Assembly: GCA_900466575.1 (NCBI GenBank)
Contig: UBMP01000008.1
Span: forward strand, 222,603 to 286,602
Direction of reading: 5' to 3'
Length of the DNA: 64,000 bases
Source of the DNA: Hyphomicrobiales bacterium
GTDB taxonomy: Bacteria > Pseudomonadota > Alphaproteobacteria > Rhizobiales > Rhizobiaceae
In this document: positions 35,988 to 45,287 of the stretch, piece after piece
Layout: each line of letters opens with the position of its first letter
Numbering within the stretch: position 1 is the stretch's first letter
Program-made: the position numbers and the translations under genes
The notes under the pieces: generated by a model
Seen by the model: only the letters and a program-made list of their open reading frames with translations
Told to the model about the DNA's origin: nothing
The model's database searches: none

Positions 35988-36443
35988 TCAGCCGCCGAAT
36001 TTTTCCTTCAGCGCGATCATCGTCAACGCCGCGCGAGCAGCAAAGCCGCCCTTGTCAAGTTCGGTCTTGCGGGCGCGCGCCCAGGCCTGCGCCTCGTTCT
36101 CAACGGTCAGGATGCCGTTGCCGATCGGCAGCGATTCGCTCACGGCGAGATCCATGAGTGCGCGCGAGGATTCGTTCGACACGATATCGAAATGGTAGGT
36201 CTCTCCGCGAATGACCATGCCAAGTGCGATGAAGCCGTCATAGACAACGCCGCCCGTGTCACCGCCATCCAGCGCCATGGCGATGGCAGCCGGAATTTCC
36301 AGTGCGCCCGGAACGGTCACGACATCGAAAGTCGCGCCGGCTTCCTTGAGTGCAGAGGTCGCGCCTTCAAGGAGCGCATCGGAGAGATCATCGTAGAAGC
36401 GTGCCTCGACGATGAGGAGATGAGGCGTGAGGTCCTCGGTCAT
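35988..36443 (-). CDS. ribH: 6,7-dimethyl-8-ribityllumazine synthase
   Basis: This 151-residue enzyme makes the direct precursor of riboflavin from 5-amino-6-ribitylaminouracil and dihydroxybutanone phosphate. Key blocks are [61 protein letters not shown] and [17 protein letters not shown], including the catalytic His in ETYHF. ATG 36443 gives the standard start; the longer frame upstream is not family-like. It is coupled to nusB. No FMN riboswitch could be recognised upstream. Confidence 0.96.
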   Translation of the reverse strand: MTEDLTPHLLIVEARFYDDLSDALLEGATSALKEAGATFDVVTVPGALEIPAAIAMALDGGDTGGVVYDGFIALGMVIRGETYHFDIVSNESSRALMDLAVSESLPIGNGILTVENEAQAWARARKTELDKGGFAARAALTMIALKEKFGG

Positions 36444-36876
36444 GGGCCTGTCCAATCTTTCAAAATCTGGTGAATTGGGCCGGTCAAACCATGCCCGGGG
36501 CCTCTTGGCAAGCAAATTCCGGAAAATTTCGCTCGGCTGGGTCGATGCTCGAACCCCGGTCGTCGATGTTTCTCTCTGACGAACGTGAATCGCGAAGAGA
36601 GAGAGGTTCTTCAACTTCTCGAAATATGGCGTAATTGCGGCATGAAATGTGAAATATCTTTAACGCTCTCAGCGACTTAATTACAAGCATTTAAGTTGAG
36701 TAGTACGGCGACCGAACTTAATTTCAACTCAAGGAAGACGATCAGCAGACAGACACGTCGTTCTTCCTGAACGGCCTCGTGTCGAAAATGCGCCTCATGG
36801 GGAGGTGTAGCGCAAGACCGTTATGGACGATCGTCGCAGCAGGCGGCGAGCTGCCCTTGGCTTATGGAGATCGACT
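36444..36876. other. 433-base intergenic region, divergent promoters for ribH and a secreted protein
   Basis: No gene is supported here. The centre (about 36640-36740) is AT-rich compared with the surroundings, with TTAATTACAAGCATTTAAGTTG and ACTTAATTTCAACTCAAGG forming an imperfect inverted relationship (GTTGAG against CAACTC). It probably holds promoters for both flanking genes. No riboswitch motif or tRNA was found. Confidence 0.5.
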
Positions 36877-37278
36877 ATGGATACCAAGATCAAGACTGTT
36901 GGCAAATTTGCCTGTACAGCGCTTCTGGCCGGCACGGCCGCTTTCAGCGTCGCCGCTGCAGCCAACGCCCAGCCCCACAAACACAAGACAGCGCCGGCTG
37001 CCGTGACCGAGCAAGCTCCGGTGGGCGATGCGCTCGAGCAGGCAATCCGCTCTTCGAACGGTTCTGATTTCGCGATCGTTTCGCAGGCGCAGCTGACATC
37101 CGGCATGTCTGCCGACATCCGCGCCACGACGTCGTCCAGCGAACTGCAGGGCATCCGCGCAGCCATCAGCGCCAATCCGGCCCTCGCCAGCAAGATCACC
37201 GGTCAGAACATCGAAATCAAGGAAATCACGGGAGCAACGAAGGCGCTTGACGGCAGCCTGGTGTTCTACACGATGTAA
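36877..37278 (+). CDS. Small secreted protein of unknown function
   Basis: This 133-residue protein has a clear signal peptide (MDTKIKTVGKFACTALLAGTAAFSVAAAANA, cleavage near 31) and a mature part with PHKHKTAPAAVTEQAP and a helical SADIRATTSSSELQGIRAAISANPALASKI segment, ending KALDGSLVFYTM. No cysteine remains in the mature part. No family was recognised; similar rhizobial periplasmic proteins are uncharacterised. It lies between ribH-nusB and ribE-ribD-nrdR but points the other way, and ends at a strong terminator. Confidence 0.7.
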   Translation: MDTKIKTVGKFACTALLAGTAAFSVAAAANAQPHKHKTAPAAVTEQAPVGDALEQAIRSSNGSDFAIVSQAQLTSGMSADIRATTSSSELQGIRAAISANPALASKITGQNIEIKEITGATKALDGSLVFYTM

Positions 37279-37312
37279 TCATCCGTTCGGCCCGCCCGCC
37301 GGTTTCGGATGA

Positions 37313-37347
37313 AAAATCCCTCCGTGTCTCGTGCACGGAGGGATTTT
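37313..37347. terminator. Bidirectional terminator between the secreted protein gene and ribE
   Basis: A 14-base perfect stem (AAAATCCCTCCGTG with its complement) around a 7-base loop, with A and T ends, lies between two convergent genes. It can work in both directions. Confidence 0.9.
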
Positions 37348-37358
37348 CATTTTCTGGG

Positions 37359-37964
37359 CTACTTGAATTCAGAAAGACGCGCCGCGTAGCGCGCCATGGT
37401 GTCGATCTCGAAATTGACCTTGTCACCGACCTTCCGGTCTCCCCAGGTCGTGACCTCCAGCGTGTGCCGGATCAGCAGAATGTCGAAGTCGCAGCCCGAG
37501 ACCGCGTTGACGGTCAGCGACGTGCCATCCAGGGCCACCGAGCCCTTCGGCGCGACGAAGCGGGCGAATTCCTCGGGTACGCGCAAGCGAAAGCGGGTGG
37601 CATCGCCTTCCGGCTCGATCGCAACAATCTCAGCCATGCCATCAACGTGACCGGAGACAATGTGGCCGCCCAGTTCGTCGCCAATCTTCAGCGCGCGCTC
37701 CAGATTGATGCGAGAGCCCTCTTTCCACGTACTGATCGTCGTCAGCCGCAGGGCTTCTTCCCAGGCCTCCACCTCGTACCAGCGCGCATTGGAGCCGGCC
37801 TCGGGCAATGTCACGACAGTGAGACAGACGCCCGCGTGCGATATGGATGCGCCGATATCGATGGTCTCGGGGTCGTAGGCCGTTGCAACGCGCAGCCGAA
37901 GTCCTTCTGCCAGCGCCGTGATCTTTTCGACCTTGCCGACATCCGTGATGATACCCGTGAACAT
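37359..37964 (-). CDS. ribE: Riboflavin synthase alpha chain
   Basis: This 201-residue enzyme dismutates two lumazines into riboflavin. It shows the duplicated lumazine-binding domain: MFTGIITDVGKVEKI with SISHAGVCLTVV in the first half and HIVSGHVDGMAEIV with SVALDGTSLTVNAV in the second. Length is normal. Its start lies 1 base after the ribD stop, giving an nrdR-ribD-ribE operon. Confidence 0.96.
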   Translation of the reverse strand: MFTGIITDVGKVEKITALAEGLRLRVATAYDPETIDIGASISHAGVCLTVVTLPEAGSNARWYEVEAWEEALRLTTISTWKEGSRINLERALKIGDELGGHIVSGHVDGMAEIVAIEPEGDATRFRLRVPEEFARFVAPKGSVALDGTSLTVNAVSGCDFDILLIRHTLEVTTWGDRKVGDKVNFEIDTMARYAARLSEFK

Positions 37965-37965
37965 C

Positions 37966-39066
37966 TCATTTCATCCTTTCGAAAATTTCCAGACGATCGT
38001 CGCCCATCGTCTCATCGGAGACAAGCTCAAAGCCTAAGGGGACATGTCCCGGTGCCATCGGTGAGGGTACACCTGTTTCACCTATAGTCCCCGGCCCCTG
38101 GAAGAGCCATACGCGATCAACCAGATCAGCCTTCAGAAACTCCTCGGCGACGCGCGCACCACCTTCCACCATCAGGGAACTCAGCCCGCGGGCAGCCAAC
38201 TGCCGTAGCAAATCCGTCAGCGATTCGGCCTCCAAGATCTCCACGCCGGCTTTTTCCAGATCTGAGCGGCGCGCAAGCCAGGCTTCATCCCGCAGCGTCT
38301 CATCGGGGGAGACGACGGCGAGCACCGGCACCTTCCTGGCACCGTGCACGAACTTGGAGGTCAGGGGCAAGAGCAGAAGTCTGTCCAGAACCAGGCGCAC
38401 CGGGGAGCGCCCCTTGAGAGACGGCAGGCGACATGTGAGTTCCGGGTCGTCGGCAAGCACGGTGCCGATACCGACGAGAATGGCGTCACTTTCGGCACGC
38501 AGGTGCTGGACGGCCTCTCGCGACTGCGATCCCGTGATGCGGACCTGCCCCTCACCCCGACGGCCGAGCATGCCGTCATTTGAGACGGCGAGCTTCAGCG
38601 TGACGTGCGCCCTGCCCTGCGTCTGGCGTGTGAGATAAGCGGCGAGACCGCGTTTCGCGGCTTCTTCCATAAGACCCGACTCAACCGCGATTCCGGCCTC
38701 ACGCAGAATGCGAAGGCCATTCCCGCTCACCCGCGGATCGGGATCGGTCACGGCAACGACCACACGCGCAACGCCGGATGCAATCAGCGCATTGACGCAG
38801 GGCGGCGTCTTGCCGAAATGAGAACAGGGTTCCAGCGTGACGTAGGCGGTGGCGCCGCGCGCCAGTTCACCCGCCTCGGCCAGCGCCTGCGGTTCCGCAT
38901 GAGGACGCCCCGACTTGGCCGTGACGCCGCGCCCCACAATGGCGCCATCGCGGACAACGACGCAGCCCACGGATGGGTTTGTGCCTGTCTGACCGATGTG
39001 GGTCGCGCCCAAGGCTATCGCTTCCGCCATGAAACTCTCATCAGCGGAATGACAGGCGGACGACAC
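37966..39066 (-). CDS. ribD: Bifunctional riboflavin biosynthesis protein RibD
   Basis: This 366-residue enzyme has an N-terminal deaminase domain with zinc motifs HAEPQAL and PCSHFGKTPPC (residues near 55 and 80), and a C-terminal pyrimidine reductase domain (VTLKLAVSNDGMLG, GIGTVLADDPELTCRLP, LMVEGGARVAEEFL). It carries out the second and third steps of riboflavin synthesis. It starts at GTG 39066, one base after the nrdR stop, so translation is probably coupled. Confidence 0.96.
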   Translation of the reverse strand: MSSACHSADESFMAEAIALGATHIGQTGTNPSVGCVVVRDGAIVGRGVTAKSGRPHAEPQALAEAGELARGATAYVTLEPCSHFGKTPPCVNALIASGVARVVVAVTDPDPRVSGNGLRILREAGIAVESGLMEEAAKRGLAAYLTRQTQGRAHVTLKLAVSNDGMLGRRGEGQVRITGSQSREAVQHLRAESDAILVGIGTVLADDPELTCRLPSLKGRSPVRLVLDRLLLLPLTSKFVHGARKVPVLAVVSPDETLRDEAWLARRSDLEKAGVEILEAESLTDLLRQLAARGLSSLMVEGGARVAEEFLKADLVDRVWLFQGPGTIGETGVPSPMAPGHVPLGFELVSDETMGDDRLEIFERMK

Positions 39067-39067
39067 G

Positions 39068-39544
39068 TCAATGATCCCCGGGATCGCGGGCGATCTTCGC
39101 GTTCACCTCGGATAGAACCTGCGTAAAGTCCTCGATATGGGTGAAGTCGCGATAAACGGATGCATAGCGGATGAAGCCGACGTCATCGAGAGACTTCAGT
39201 GCTTCAAGCACCTGCAAACCGATTTCTTCGGATGGGATTTCCGTATCGCCGGAGCTTTCCAGGCGGCGGACAATGCCGGAGACGGCGCGCTCGATGCGGT
39301 CTCGGTCAACCGGGCGCTTGCGCAGGGCGATTTCGAAGGAGCGAACCAGCTTTTCGCGGTCGAACGGAACCTTGCGGCCGGTCTTCTTGATGACCATGAG
39401 TTCGCGCAACTGCACGCGCTCGAAGGTCGTGAAGCGTCCGCCGCAATCGGGACAGATGCGACGACGGCGAATGGCCGAAGAATCCTCGGCCGGGCGAGAG
39501 TCTTTCACCTGGCTGTCCAGCGATCCGCAATAGGGGCATCGCAT
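39068..39544 (-). CDS. nrdR: Transcriptional repressor NrdR
   Basis: This 158-residue repressor of ribonucleotide reductase genes has a zinc ribbon ([20 protein letters not shown]... [14 protein letters not shown], four Cys) and an ATP-cone domain ([38 protein letters not shown]). The ATG has AAGGAG about 8 bases upstream, in the same short gap that holds the glyA terminator. It heads the nrdR-ribD-ribE unit, a common arrangement in alphaproteobacteria. Confidence 0.96.
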   Translation of the reverse strand: MRCPYCGSLDSQVKDSRPAEDSSAIRRRRICPDCGGRFTTFERVQLRELMVIKKTGRKVPFDREKLVRSFEIALRKRPVDRDRIERAVSGIVRRLESSGDTEIPSEEIGLQVLEALKSLDDVGFIRYASVYRDFTHIEDFTQVLSEVNAKIARDPGDH

Positions 39545-39562
39545 GCGGGCTGCTCCTTAAAC

Positions 39563-39601
39563 AAAAACATGGCTCCGCGCAGAATCAGACGCGGAGCCAT
39601 G
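39563..39601 (-). terminator. Rho-independent terminator of glyA
   Basis: On the minus strand a perfect 12-base stem (CATGGCTCCGCG with its complement) around a 10-base loop is followed directly by TTTTTGTTT. It starts 5 bases after the glyA stop and ends about 18 bases before the nrdR ATG, leaving no room for a normal promoter in between. Confidence 0.93.
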
Positions 39602-39605
39602 GTTA

Positions 39606-40898
<1,293 letters not shown>

Positions 40899-40950
40899 GA
40901 GCAGCCTCTCAGTTAAAGCAGCGGAAATCGTTGAAGGCCAGTCTCTTAAA

Positions 40951-40969
40951 GCCCTTGGGCCCCAAGGGC
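40951..40969 (-). promoter_or_regulatory. Hairpin in the glyA leader
   Basis: GCCCTTGGGCCCCAAGGGC has 9-base arms around a single centre base, 52 bases upstream of the glyA ATG. In RNA it would form a stable stem without a U tract, so it is not a terminator by itself. It could be a protein-binding site or an mRNA-stability element; no known riboswitch pattern was seen around it. Confidence 0.4.
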
Positions 40970-41022
40970 AAGTCGGGATTGCGCCACCGCCTGTCAAGAC
41001 CGCGCCAGCGCCGCGCCAAGCC

Positions 41023-41056
41023 TTACGATTGTCACAAAACTTTCTTCCAATCGTAA
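41023..41056. promoter_or_regulatory. Inverted repeat in the glyA upstream region
   Basis: TTACGATTG (41023-41031) and CAATCGTAA (41048-41056) form perfect 9-base arms separated by 16 bases. The site lies about 125-158 bases upstream of glyA and about 137 bases before the divergent glycosyltransferase start, so it could bind a regulator of either gene. Confidence 0.45.
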
Positions 41057-41130
41057 TATCCGGACGCCGTAGCCGTCGATGCGGTTGACCTCGCGCGCAC
41101 AAACAGGCGCTTGGAACTCTTTGTCTTAAC

Positions 41131-41175
41131 GCAAATCCGAACGCGAAACCGGTTCCCACTTTTCGCTGGAAATGC
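41131..41175. repeat. Intergenic palindromic repeat (RIME/REP-like) at the glycosyltransferase 5' end
   Basis: Nested arms GCAAATCC/GGAAATGC (imperfect) and GCGAAA/TTTCGC (perfect) surround CCGGTTCCCACT. The core AAACCGGTTCCCACTTTTCG is, from memory, a recurring motif of intergenic hairpin repeats in Rhizobiales genomes. Only one copy is in this window. The ATG at 41172 falls inside it, which argues that translation of the next gene begins downstream. Confidence 0.55.
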
Positions 41176-41192
41176 TCTCGGAAGGTGACGCC

Positions 41193-42467
41193 TTGCCCCC
41201 TCTCCCCGGAATGCCAGAAGCGCGGATTGAAATCTTCTACTTCGATGCTGGAGGTGGGCACCGGAATGCCATGACGGCGCTGACGCGACTGATCGAGAAG
41301 GAAAAGCCCGGCTGGAAAGTGACGCCCGTCGATCTGCAGGCGCTGCTCGAGCCGGTTGATCCCGTCTACAAGCTGACGCGGCGGGTGACCGGTTCACTGA
41401 AACGGCTGCTCCGGCCCGTGGCGCCGAGCCTCAGCGCCATCGAGCCCTGGCAGGCCCAGGACATTTACAACAGTGCGCTGAAGCGCGGCGTGACCACCGG
41501 CATGGGCGCGATCCTGCCTGTTCTGCAACGCTTCATCGCGCGCTATGCGACGGAGATCGAACCTATCCTGGCAAAGCGCTGGAAAGATCCGGCGACCCCT
41601 CGCCCGGATCTCGTCGTCTCCGTCATTCCGAATTTCAACTGGGTTCTCTTCGGCGCGTTGCGTCGCGCACTGCCGAACGTGCCCTATGCGACCGTCATTA
41701 CGGATTTCGCCGATTGCCCCCCGCATTTCTGGATGGAAGATCAGGACCAGATCATGATCTGCGGTACTGACATGGCGTACAGACAGGCGGTCGCGACCGG
41801 TTTCTACAAGCCACAGGACATTCACCTCGTTTCGGGCATGATCCTGAAGGACAATTTCTATACGTCCGCGCCTGAGAATGCGCTAACGCGGCAGGAGCTC
41901 GGGCTTTCGGCAGAGCGGCCGGTCGCGCTCATCATGTTCGGCGGCAATGGCGCCTCGGGCGCGACAACCTACATCCTGAACCAGTTGGACAAGACCGGGC
42001 TCGGCATCGATTCGCTCGTCATGTGCGGGCGCAACGCCGCGCTTCTGAAGTCGCTTGAAGGCCGCCCCGGGTGCAGACCCATCGGCTTTGTCGACAATGT
42101 CGCCGACTATATGCGGCTCGCCGATTTCTTCATCGGCAAGCCCGGCCCGGGCAGCGTTGCCGAGGCGATCCACATGGGCCTGCCGGTCATCGTGGAGAAG
42201 AACTCCAACACGATGCCTCAGGAGCGCCCCAATCCGGACTGGGTGCGCGACAAGGGCGTCGGCGTGGTGATCTCAAGCTTCCGCAAGGACACGGGTGATG
42301 CGGCAAGGCAGGTTCTGGCGAACCTCAGACATTTCCGGAACAATATCAGACACAACGTGCCGGAAAATCGCGCCGTCTACGAGACGGTCGGCATTTTCGA
42401 TCGCTATCTGAAAGGCGACCGTCACATCGTGCCGAGCGCCCAGGCGACGAGCGCGCCCGAGACCTGA
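41193..42467 (+). CDS. Processive diacylglycerol glycosyltransferase (MGDG-synthase-like)
   Basis: This 424-residue GT28-type enzyme has the MGDG synthase N-terminal opening [19 protein letters not shown] and a GT-B donor domain with [17 protein letters not shown] and [26 protein letters not shown]. It resembles the Agrobacterium and Mesorhizobium processive transferases that make glucosyl- and glucuronosyl-diacylglycerol in phosphate starvation. The start is taken as TTG 41193, with GAAGGTG upstream, because ATG 41172 lies in a repeat; ATG 41211 is another option. No clear Pho box was found. Its 3' end overlaps the convergent lipoprotein gene by 46 bases. Confidence 0.85.
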   Translation: MPPLPGMPEARIEIFYFDAGGGHRNAMTALTRLIEKEKPGWKVTPVDLQALLEPVDPVYKLTRRVTGSLKRLLRPVAPSLSAIEPWQAQDIYNSALKRGVTTGMGAILPVLQRFIARYATEIEPILAKRWKDPATPRPDLVVSVIPNFNWVLFGALRRALPNVPYATVITDFADCPPHFWMEDQDQIMICGTDMAYRQAVATGFYKPQDIHLVSGMILKDNFYTSAPENALTRQELGLSAERPVALIMFGGNGASGATTYILNQLDKTGLGIDSLVMCGRNAALLKSLEGRPGCRPIGFVDNVADYMRLADFFIGKPGPGSVAEAIHMGLPVIVEKNSNTMPQERPNPDWVRDKGVGVVISSFRKDTGDAARQVLANLRHFRNNIRHNVPENRAVYETVGIFDRYLKGDRHIVPSAQATSAPET

Positions 42468-43027
42468 CCGAACGCCGAATTCATGGCCGCGATATAGGCC
42501 TTGTTGCCAGAGCCGGAAACAGGGACCGCGGCGCGGAAATTCTTCGAGGCCCGCACCTGACCGTTGCGATCGTTGAGCAGGCGCGCGGTGATGTCGACCA
42601 CCGCCATACCTTCCGAGGCTGAAATCTCGAACGTGTTAATGGTCGTCTGGATCTGCTCGTCAATGGCCAGGCCATCACCCGGCAAGCCGGCGCCGCCGAC
42701 CTTTCCGGAATTCTGGAACGCCTGGGCGAGCTTCAGCTGAACGAGCTTCGGCAACCTGTCGGACCACTGGCTGTCGCCAAGGAACTGATATTCCTGGCCC
42801 GAAACGTGGACGACGACATTCTGACTGTCGAGCATCTGAGTCGCGACGGGGTTGGCGATCAGCACCTGCCGACCCTTGCGGGTCGGCCCGGAGGCGGAAG
42901 GCGTCACAGTGAGGCCAAAGGTGTCCTTCGGCGCGGATGACGCACAGGCGGAAATGCCCATGGTCGCAGCCAGAACAAGAGCGGCACCAAACTTCGTCAC
43001 TCGATTTGTCGTCGTCAAAGCCTGCAC
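42422..43027 (-). CDS. ABC-type transport auxiliary lipoprotein (PqiC/YmbA-like) of the Mla system
   Basis: This 201-residue lipoprotein starts at GTG 43027 with GAGG at 7-base spacing, and has a lipobox (GISAC, Cys28). The mature domain, with KGRQVLIANPVATQMLDSQNVVVHVSGQEYQFLGDSQWSDRLPKLVQLKLAQAF, matches the ABC_trans_aux family (PF03886). It should sit at the outer membrane as the partner of the MCE protein in lipid transport. It is the last gene of the mlaEFD-like operon and overlaps the convergent glycosyltransferase gene by 46 bases. Confidence 0.87.
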   Translation of the reverse strand: MQALTTTNRVTKFGAALVLAATMGISACASSAPKDTFGLTVTPSASGPTRKGRQVLIANPVATQMLDSQNVVVHVSGQEYQFLGDSQWSDRLPKLVQLKLAQAFQNSGKVGGAGLPGDGLAIDEQIQTTINTFEISASEGMAVVDITARLLNDRNGQVRASKNFRAAVPVSGSGNKAYIAAMNSAFGQVSGALVAWALGTM

Positions 43028-43045
43028 AACACTACCTCACTCTCG

Positions 43046-43071
43046 CCTTTTACACGGGCCTTTTACACGGG
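43046..43071. repeat. Tandem 13-base duplication before the auxiliary lipoprotein gene
   Basis: CCTTTTACACGGG occurs twice without a gap, between the mlaD-like stop and the GTG of the lipoprotein gene. It lengthens the spacer of this gene junction. It looks like a recent local duplication and no function is claimed. Confidence 0.7.
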
Positions 43072-43074
43072 CCT

Positions 43075-44445
43075 TCAACGACGGGTCCGTCCATTAAAAG
43101 TCTTCACCTGATCGCCGCCGAAAATCAAACGCTGCGGATCGTTGTCGAAATTGGTGATCGTGCGATTGAGATTATCGACCGCCTGACGCATGTCGCCCAC
43201 GAGCGCCTGAATGCCGCCAAGTCCCTGTGACGAGAAGCGCGAGAGATTGTCGGCGATCGGACCGATGCGCGCGTTGATCGTGACGGCGACCTCCTTGTAG
43301 GCGGCCAGCGTGTCCTTCGCTTGCGCCATCAGCGAGGAGCCGTCACCGGAGCCCAGCATGTTGTCGACCTTAGCGAGGATGCCGTCGACGCGGTTCGACG
43401 CCTTGTTCAGTTTCGAAGCAAGCTGCGTCGCGTCGTTGATTGCCTGATCGATCTCCTGGCGACGGTTGTTGATGTCGTTGGTGATGGACTTGATGTCCTG
43501 CACGGCAGAACGGGCATTGGCAACCGCCTGCGAAACATCTTCAACCGATCCCTTGACCTTGTCGGGATCGATCGCCGCAATCAGCTTGTCGGCCTTTTCG
43601 ATGGTGCCGTTGGCGGATGCGGCAAGCGTCGCAATGTTGTCTGCGGCCTTGTTGAACTTCTCAAGCGAGACCTTGATGTCGCCGGAACTGGACGCGAGGT
43701 TGGCACTGACCGTATTGGCGTTCGCGAGAATGCTATCGATCTTCTTCGGGTCGACCGCCTTGATCAGCGAGTCGACCGAGGCAAGCGTGCCATCGAGACG
43801 GCCGGAGAGACCGTTGACAGTGTCGGACAGCTTGCCGACGCTGGCCAGGAACTTGTTCACGCCATCTGCATTGTCGGCCAGCGCCTTGCTGAACGTCTCG
43901 GCATTCTTCACGGTCTGCGTCAGCGGACCGCGCGCATCGGATGCAAAGGTCTGGATCTGGCTGATCGCATCATCCGCGCGCTTCAGGATCTTGTCGGCCG
44001 TCGCCAGAAGGTTGGTCACGCTCGACTGATCGGCCATCAGCATCGGCGGACGGCCGTTCTTGCGCGCCTCTTCCAGAAGATTCACGCCGCCGGGCTTGCC
44101 GCCCGACAGTTCGATATAGGCCGCACCCGTCAGGCCCTGAATGCCTAGCACCGCCTTTGTCGATTCATAGATCGGCGCGTCGGAATTGACCTGCGTGAAG
44201 GCCACGGAATAGTTGGGATCGGTCGCGTCAATCGCAAGCGATTTGACCGAACCGATCTGAATGCCGTTGAACCGGACGGCAGAGCCGACGGACAGCCCGT
44301 TGGCAGAGCCCGGAATGCGGATGATCAGGTCCGACATCGGCCCCTGGCGTCCATATTGTGACATCCAGAAGACGAACATGAACGCCGCGGCGACGACTGC
44401 CACCGTGAAGAATCCGACTATTGCGTAGTTCGCTTTGGTTTCCAT
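43075..44445 (-). CDS. mlaD: MCE family protein (MlaD-like)
   Basis: This 456-residue protein has one N-terminal membrane helix (residues 8-28), an MCE domain (about 38-118, IIRIPGSANGLSVGSAVRFNGIQIGSVKSLAI and ...VLGIQGLTGAAYIELSGG), and a long C-terminal helical region rich in N, A, S and K that should form an extended periplasmic tunnel or needle. It is much longer than E. coli MlaD (183 residues) and closer to rhizobial or YebT-like MCE proteins. It works with the MlaE- and MlaF-like proteins encoded just upstream in phospholipid transport. Confidence 0.92.
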   Translation of the reverse strand: METKANYAIVGFFTVAVVAAAFMFVFWMSQYGRQGPMSDLIIRIPGSANGLSVGSAVRFNGIQIGSVKSLAIDATDPNYSVAFTQVNSDAPIYESTKAVLGIQGLTGAAYIELSGGKPGGVNLLEEARKNGRPPMLMADQSSVTNLLATADKILKRADDAISQIQTFASDARGPLTQTVKNAETFSKALADNADGVNKFLASVGKLSDTVNGLSGRLDGTLASVDSLIKAVDPKKIDSILANANTVSANLASSSGDIKVSLEKFNKAADNIATLAASANGTIEKADKLIAAIDPDKVKGSVEDVSQAVANARSAVQDIKSITNDINNRRQEIDQAINDATQLASKLNKASNRVDGILAKVDNMLGSGDGSSLMAQAKDTLAAYKEVAVTINARIGPIADNLSRFSSQGLGGIQALVGDMRQAVDNLNRTITNFDNDPQRLIFGGDQVKTFNGRTRR

Positions 44446-44482
44446 AGTCCGGCCAATCAGGCGCTCAGGCCCGTTTCAAATT

Positions 44483-45280
44483 TCATCCATGCCCGCTTGT
44501 CGCAGGCTTCACAATCGTTCTTGCCCTTTTTCCCCGGAAATAGGCCTGAACCCAGGGGTCGTCGAAGGCGAGCATGTCCTCGATCGTCCCTTCGACCAGA
44601 ACCCGTTTCTGCCCCAGCACTGCAATACGGTCGCAGACCGAGAACAGACTGTCGAGGTCATGCGTCACCATGTAGACGGTCAGGCCCAGGGTATCGCGAA
44701 GACGCGCGATCAATTCGTCGAATTCCGCTGCCCCGATCGGATCGAGGCCTGACGTCGGCTCGTCCAGGAAGACGAGGTCGGGATCGAGAGCCAGTGCACG
44801 CGCGAGCGCCGCCCGCTTGATCATGCCGCCCGAAAGCTCCGAGGGAAACTTGTCCGCCGCGTCCGGCTGGAGACCAACGAGTTCGATTTTCAGCCGCGCG
44901 AATTCGTCCATCATCGACTGTGGAAGATCGAGATATTCCCGCATCGGCAGCTGTATATTCTCCTTCACCGTCAAGGCCGAGAACAGGGCGCCATGCTGGA
45001 AGAGAACACCCAGCCTCGTATCCATGTCGACGCGATCCTTCGCGTCAAGCGAATCATAATCGTGGCCGAGGATCGAGATCGTGCCGGACTTTCGCGGGAC
45101 GAGTTTCAGGATCGTGCGCATGAGGACAGACTTGCCGGTCCCCGAGGCGCCCACGAAACCCAGGATTTCGCCGCGCTTGACGTCGAGGTTGAGCTTGTCC
45201 AGCACGACCTTCTCGCCGAAAGCCACGGTCACGTCCTTGACCGAGAGGATGATGTCGTCGTTCTTCGCTTCGTCCGCCAT
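44483..45280 (-). CDS. mlaF: Lipid transport ABC ATPase (MlaF-like)
   Basis: This 265-residue ATPase has Walker A GFVGASGTGKSVLMRTI, Q-loop LFQHGALFSALTVKENI, signature LSGGMIKRAALARALA and Walker B LVFLDEPTSGLDP. The GALFSALTV Q-loop is typical of MlaF. It powers the MlaE/MlaD complex. ATG 45280 is used, 7 bases after the mlaE-like stop, so the genes are co-transcribed. Confidence 0.94.
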   Translation of the reverse strand: MADEAKNDDIILSVKDVTVAFGEKVVLDKLNLDVKRGEILGFVGASGTGKSVLMRTILKLVPRKSGTISILGHDYDSLDAKDRVDMDTRLGVLFQHGALFSALTVKENIQLPMREYLDLPQSMMDEFARLKIELVGLQPDAADKFPSELSGGMIKRAALARALALDPDLVFLDEPTSGLDPIGAAEFDELIARLRDTLGLTVYMVTHDLDSLFSVCDRIAVLGQKRVLVEGTIEDMLAFDDPWVQAYFRGKRARTIVKPATSGHG

Positions 45281-45287
45281 CGCCGCC

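Noticed and set aside
36444..36876. Possible FMN riboswitch before ribH
   Set aside because: The conserved RFN core sequences were looked for by eye and not found; only an AT-rich promoter-like region is visible.
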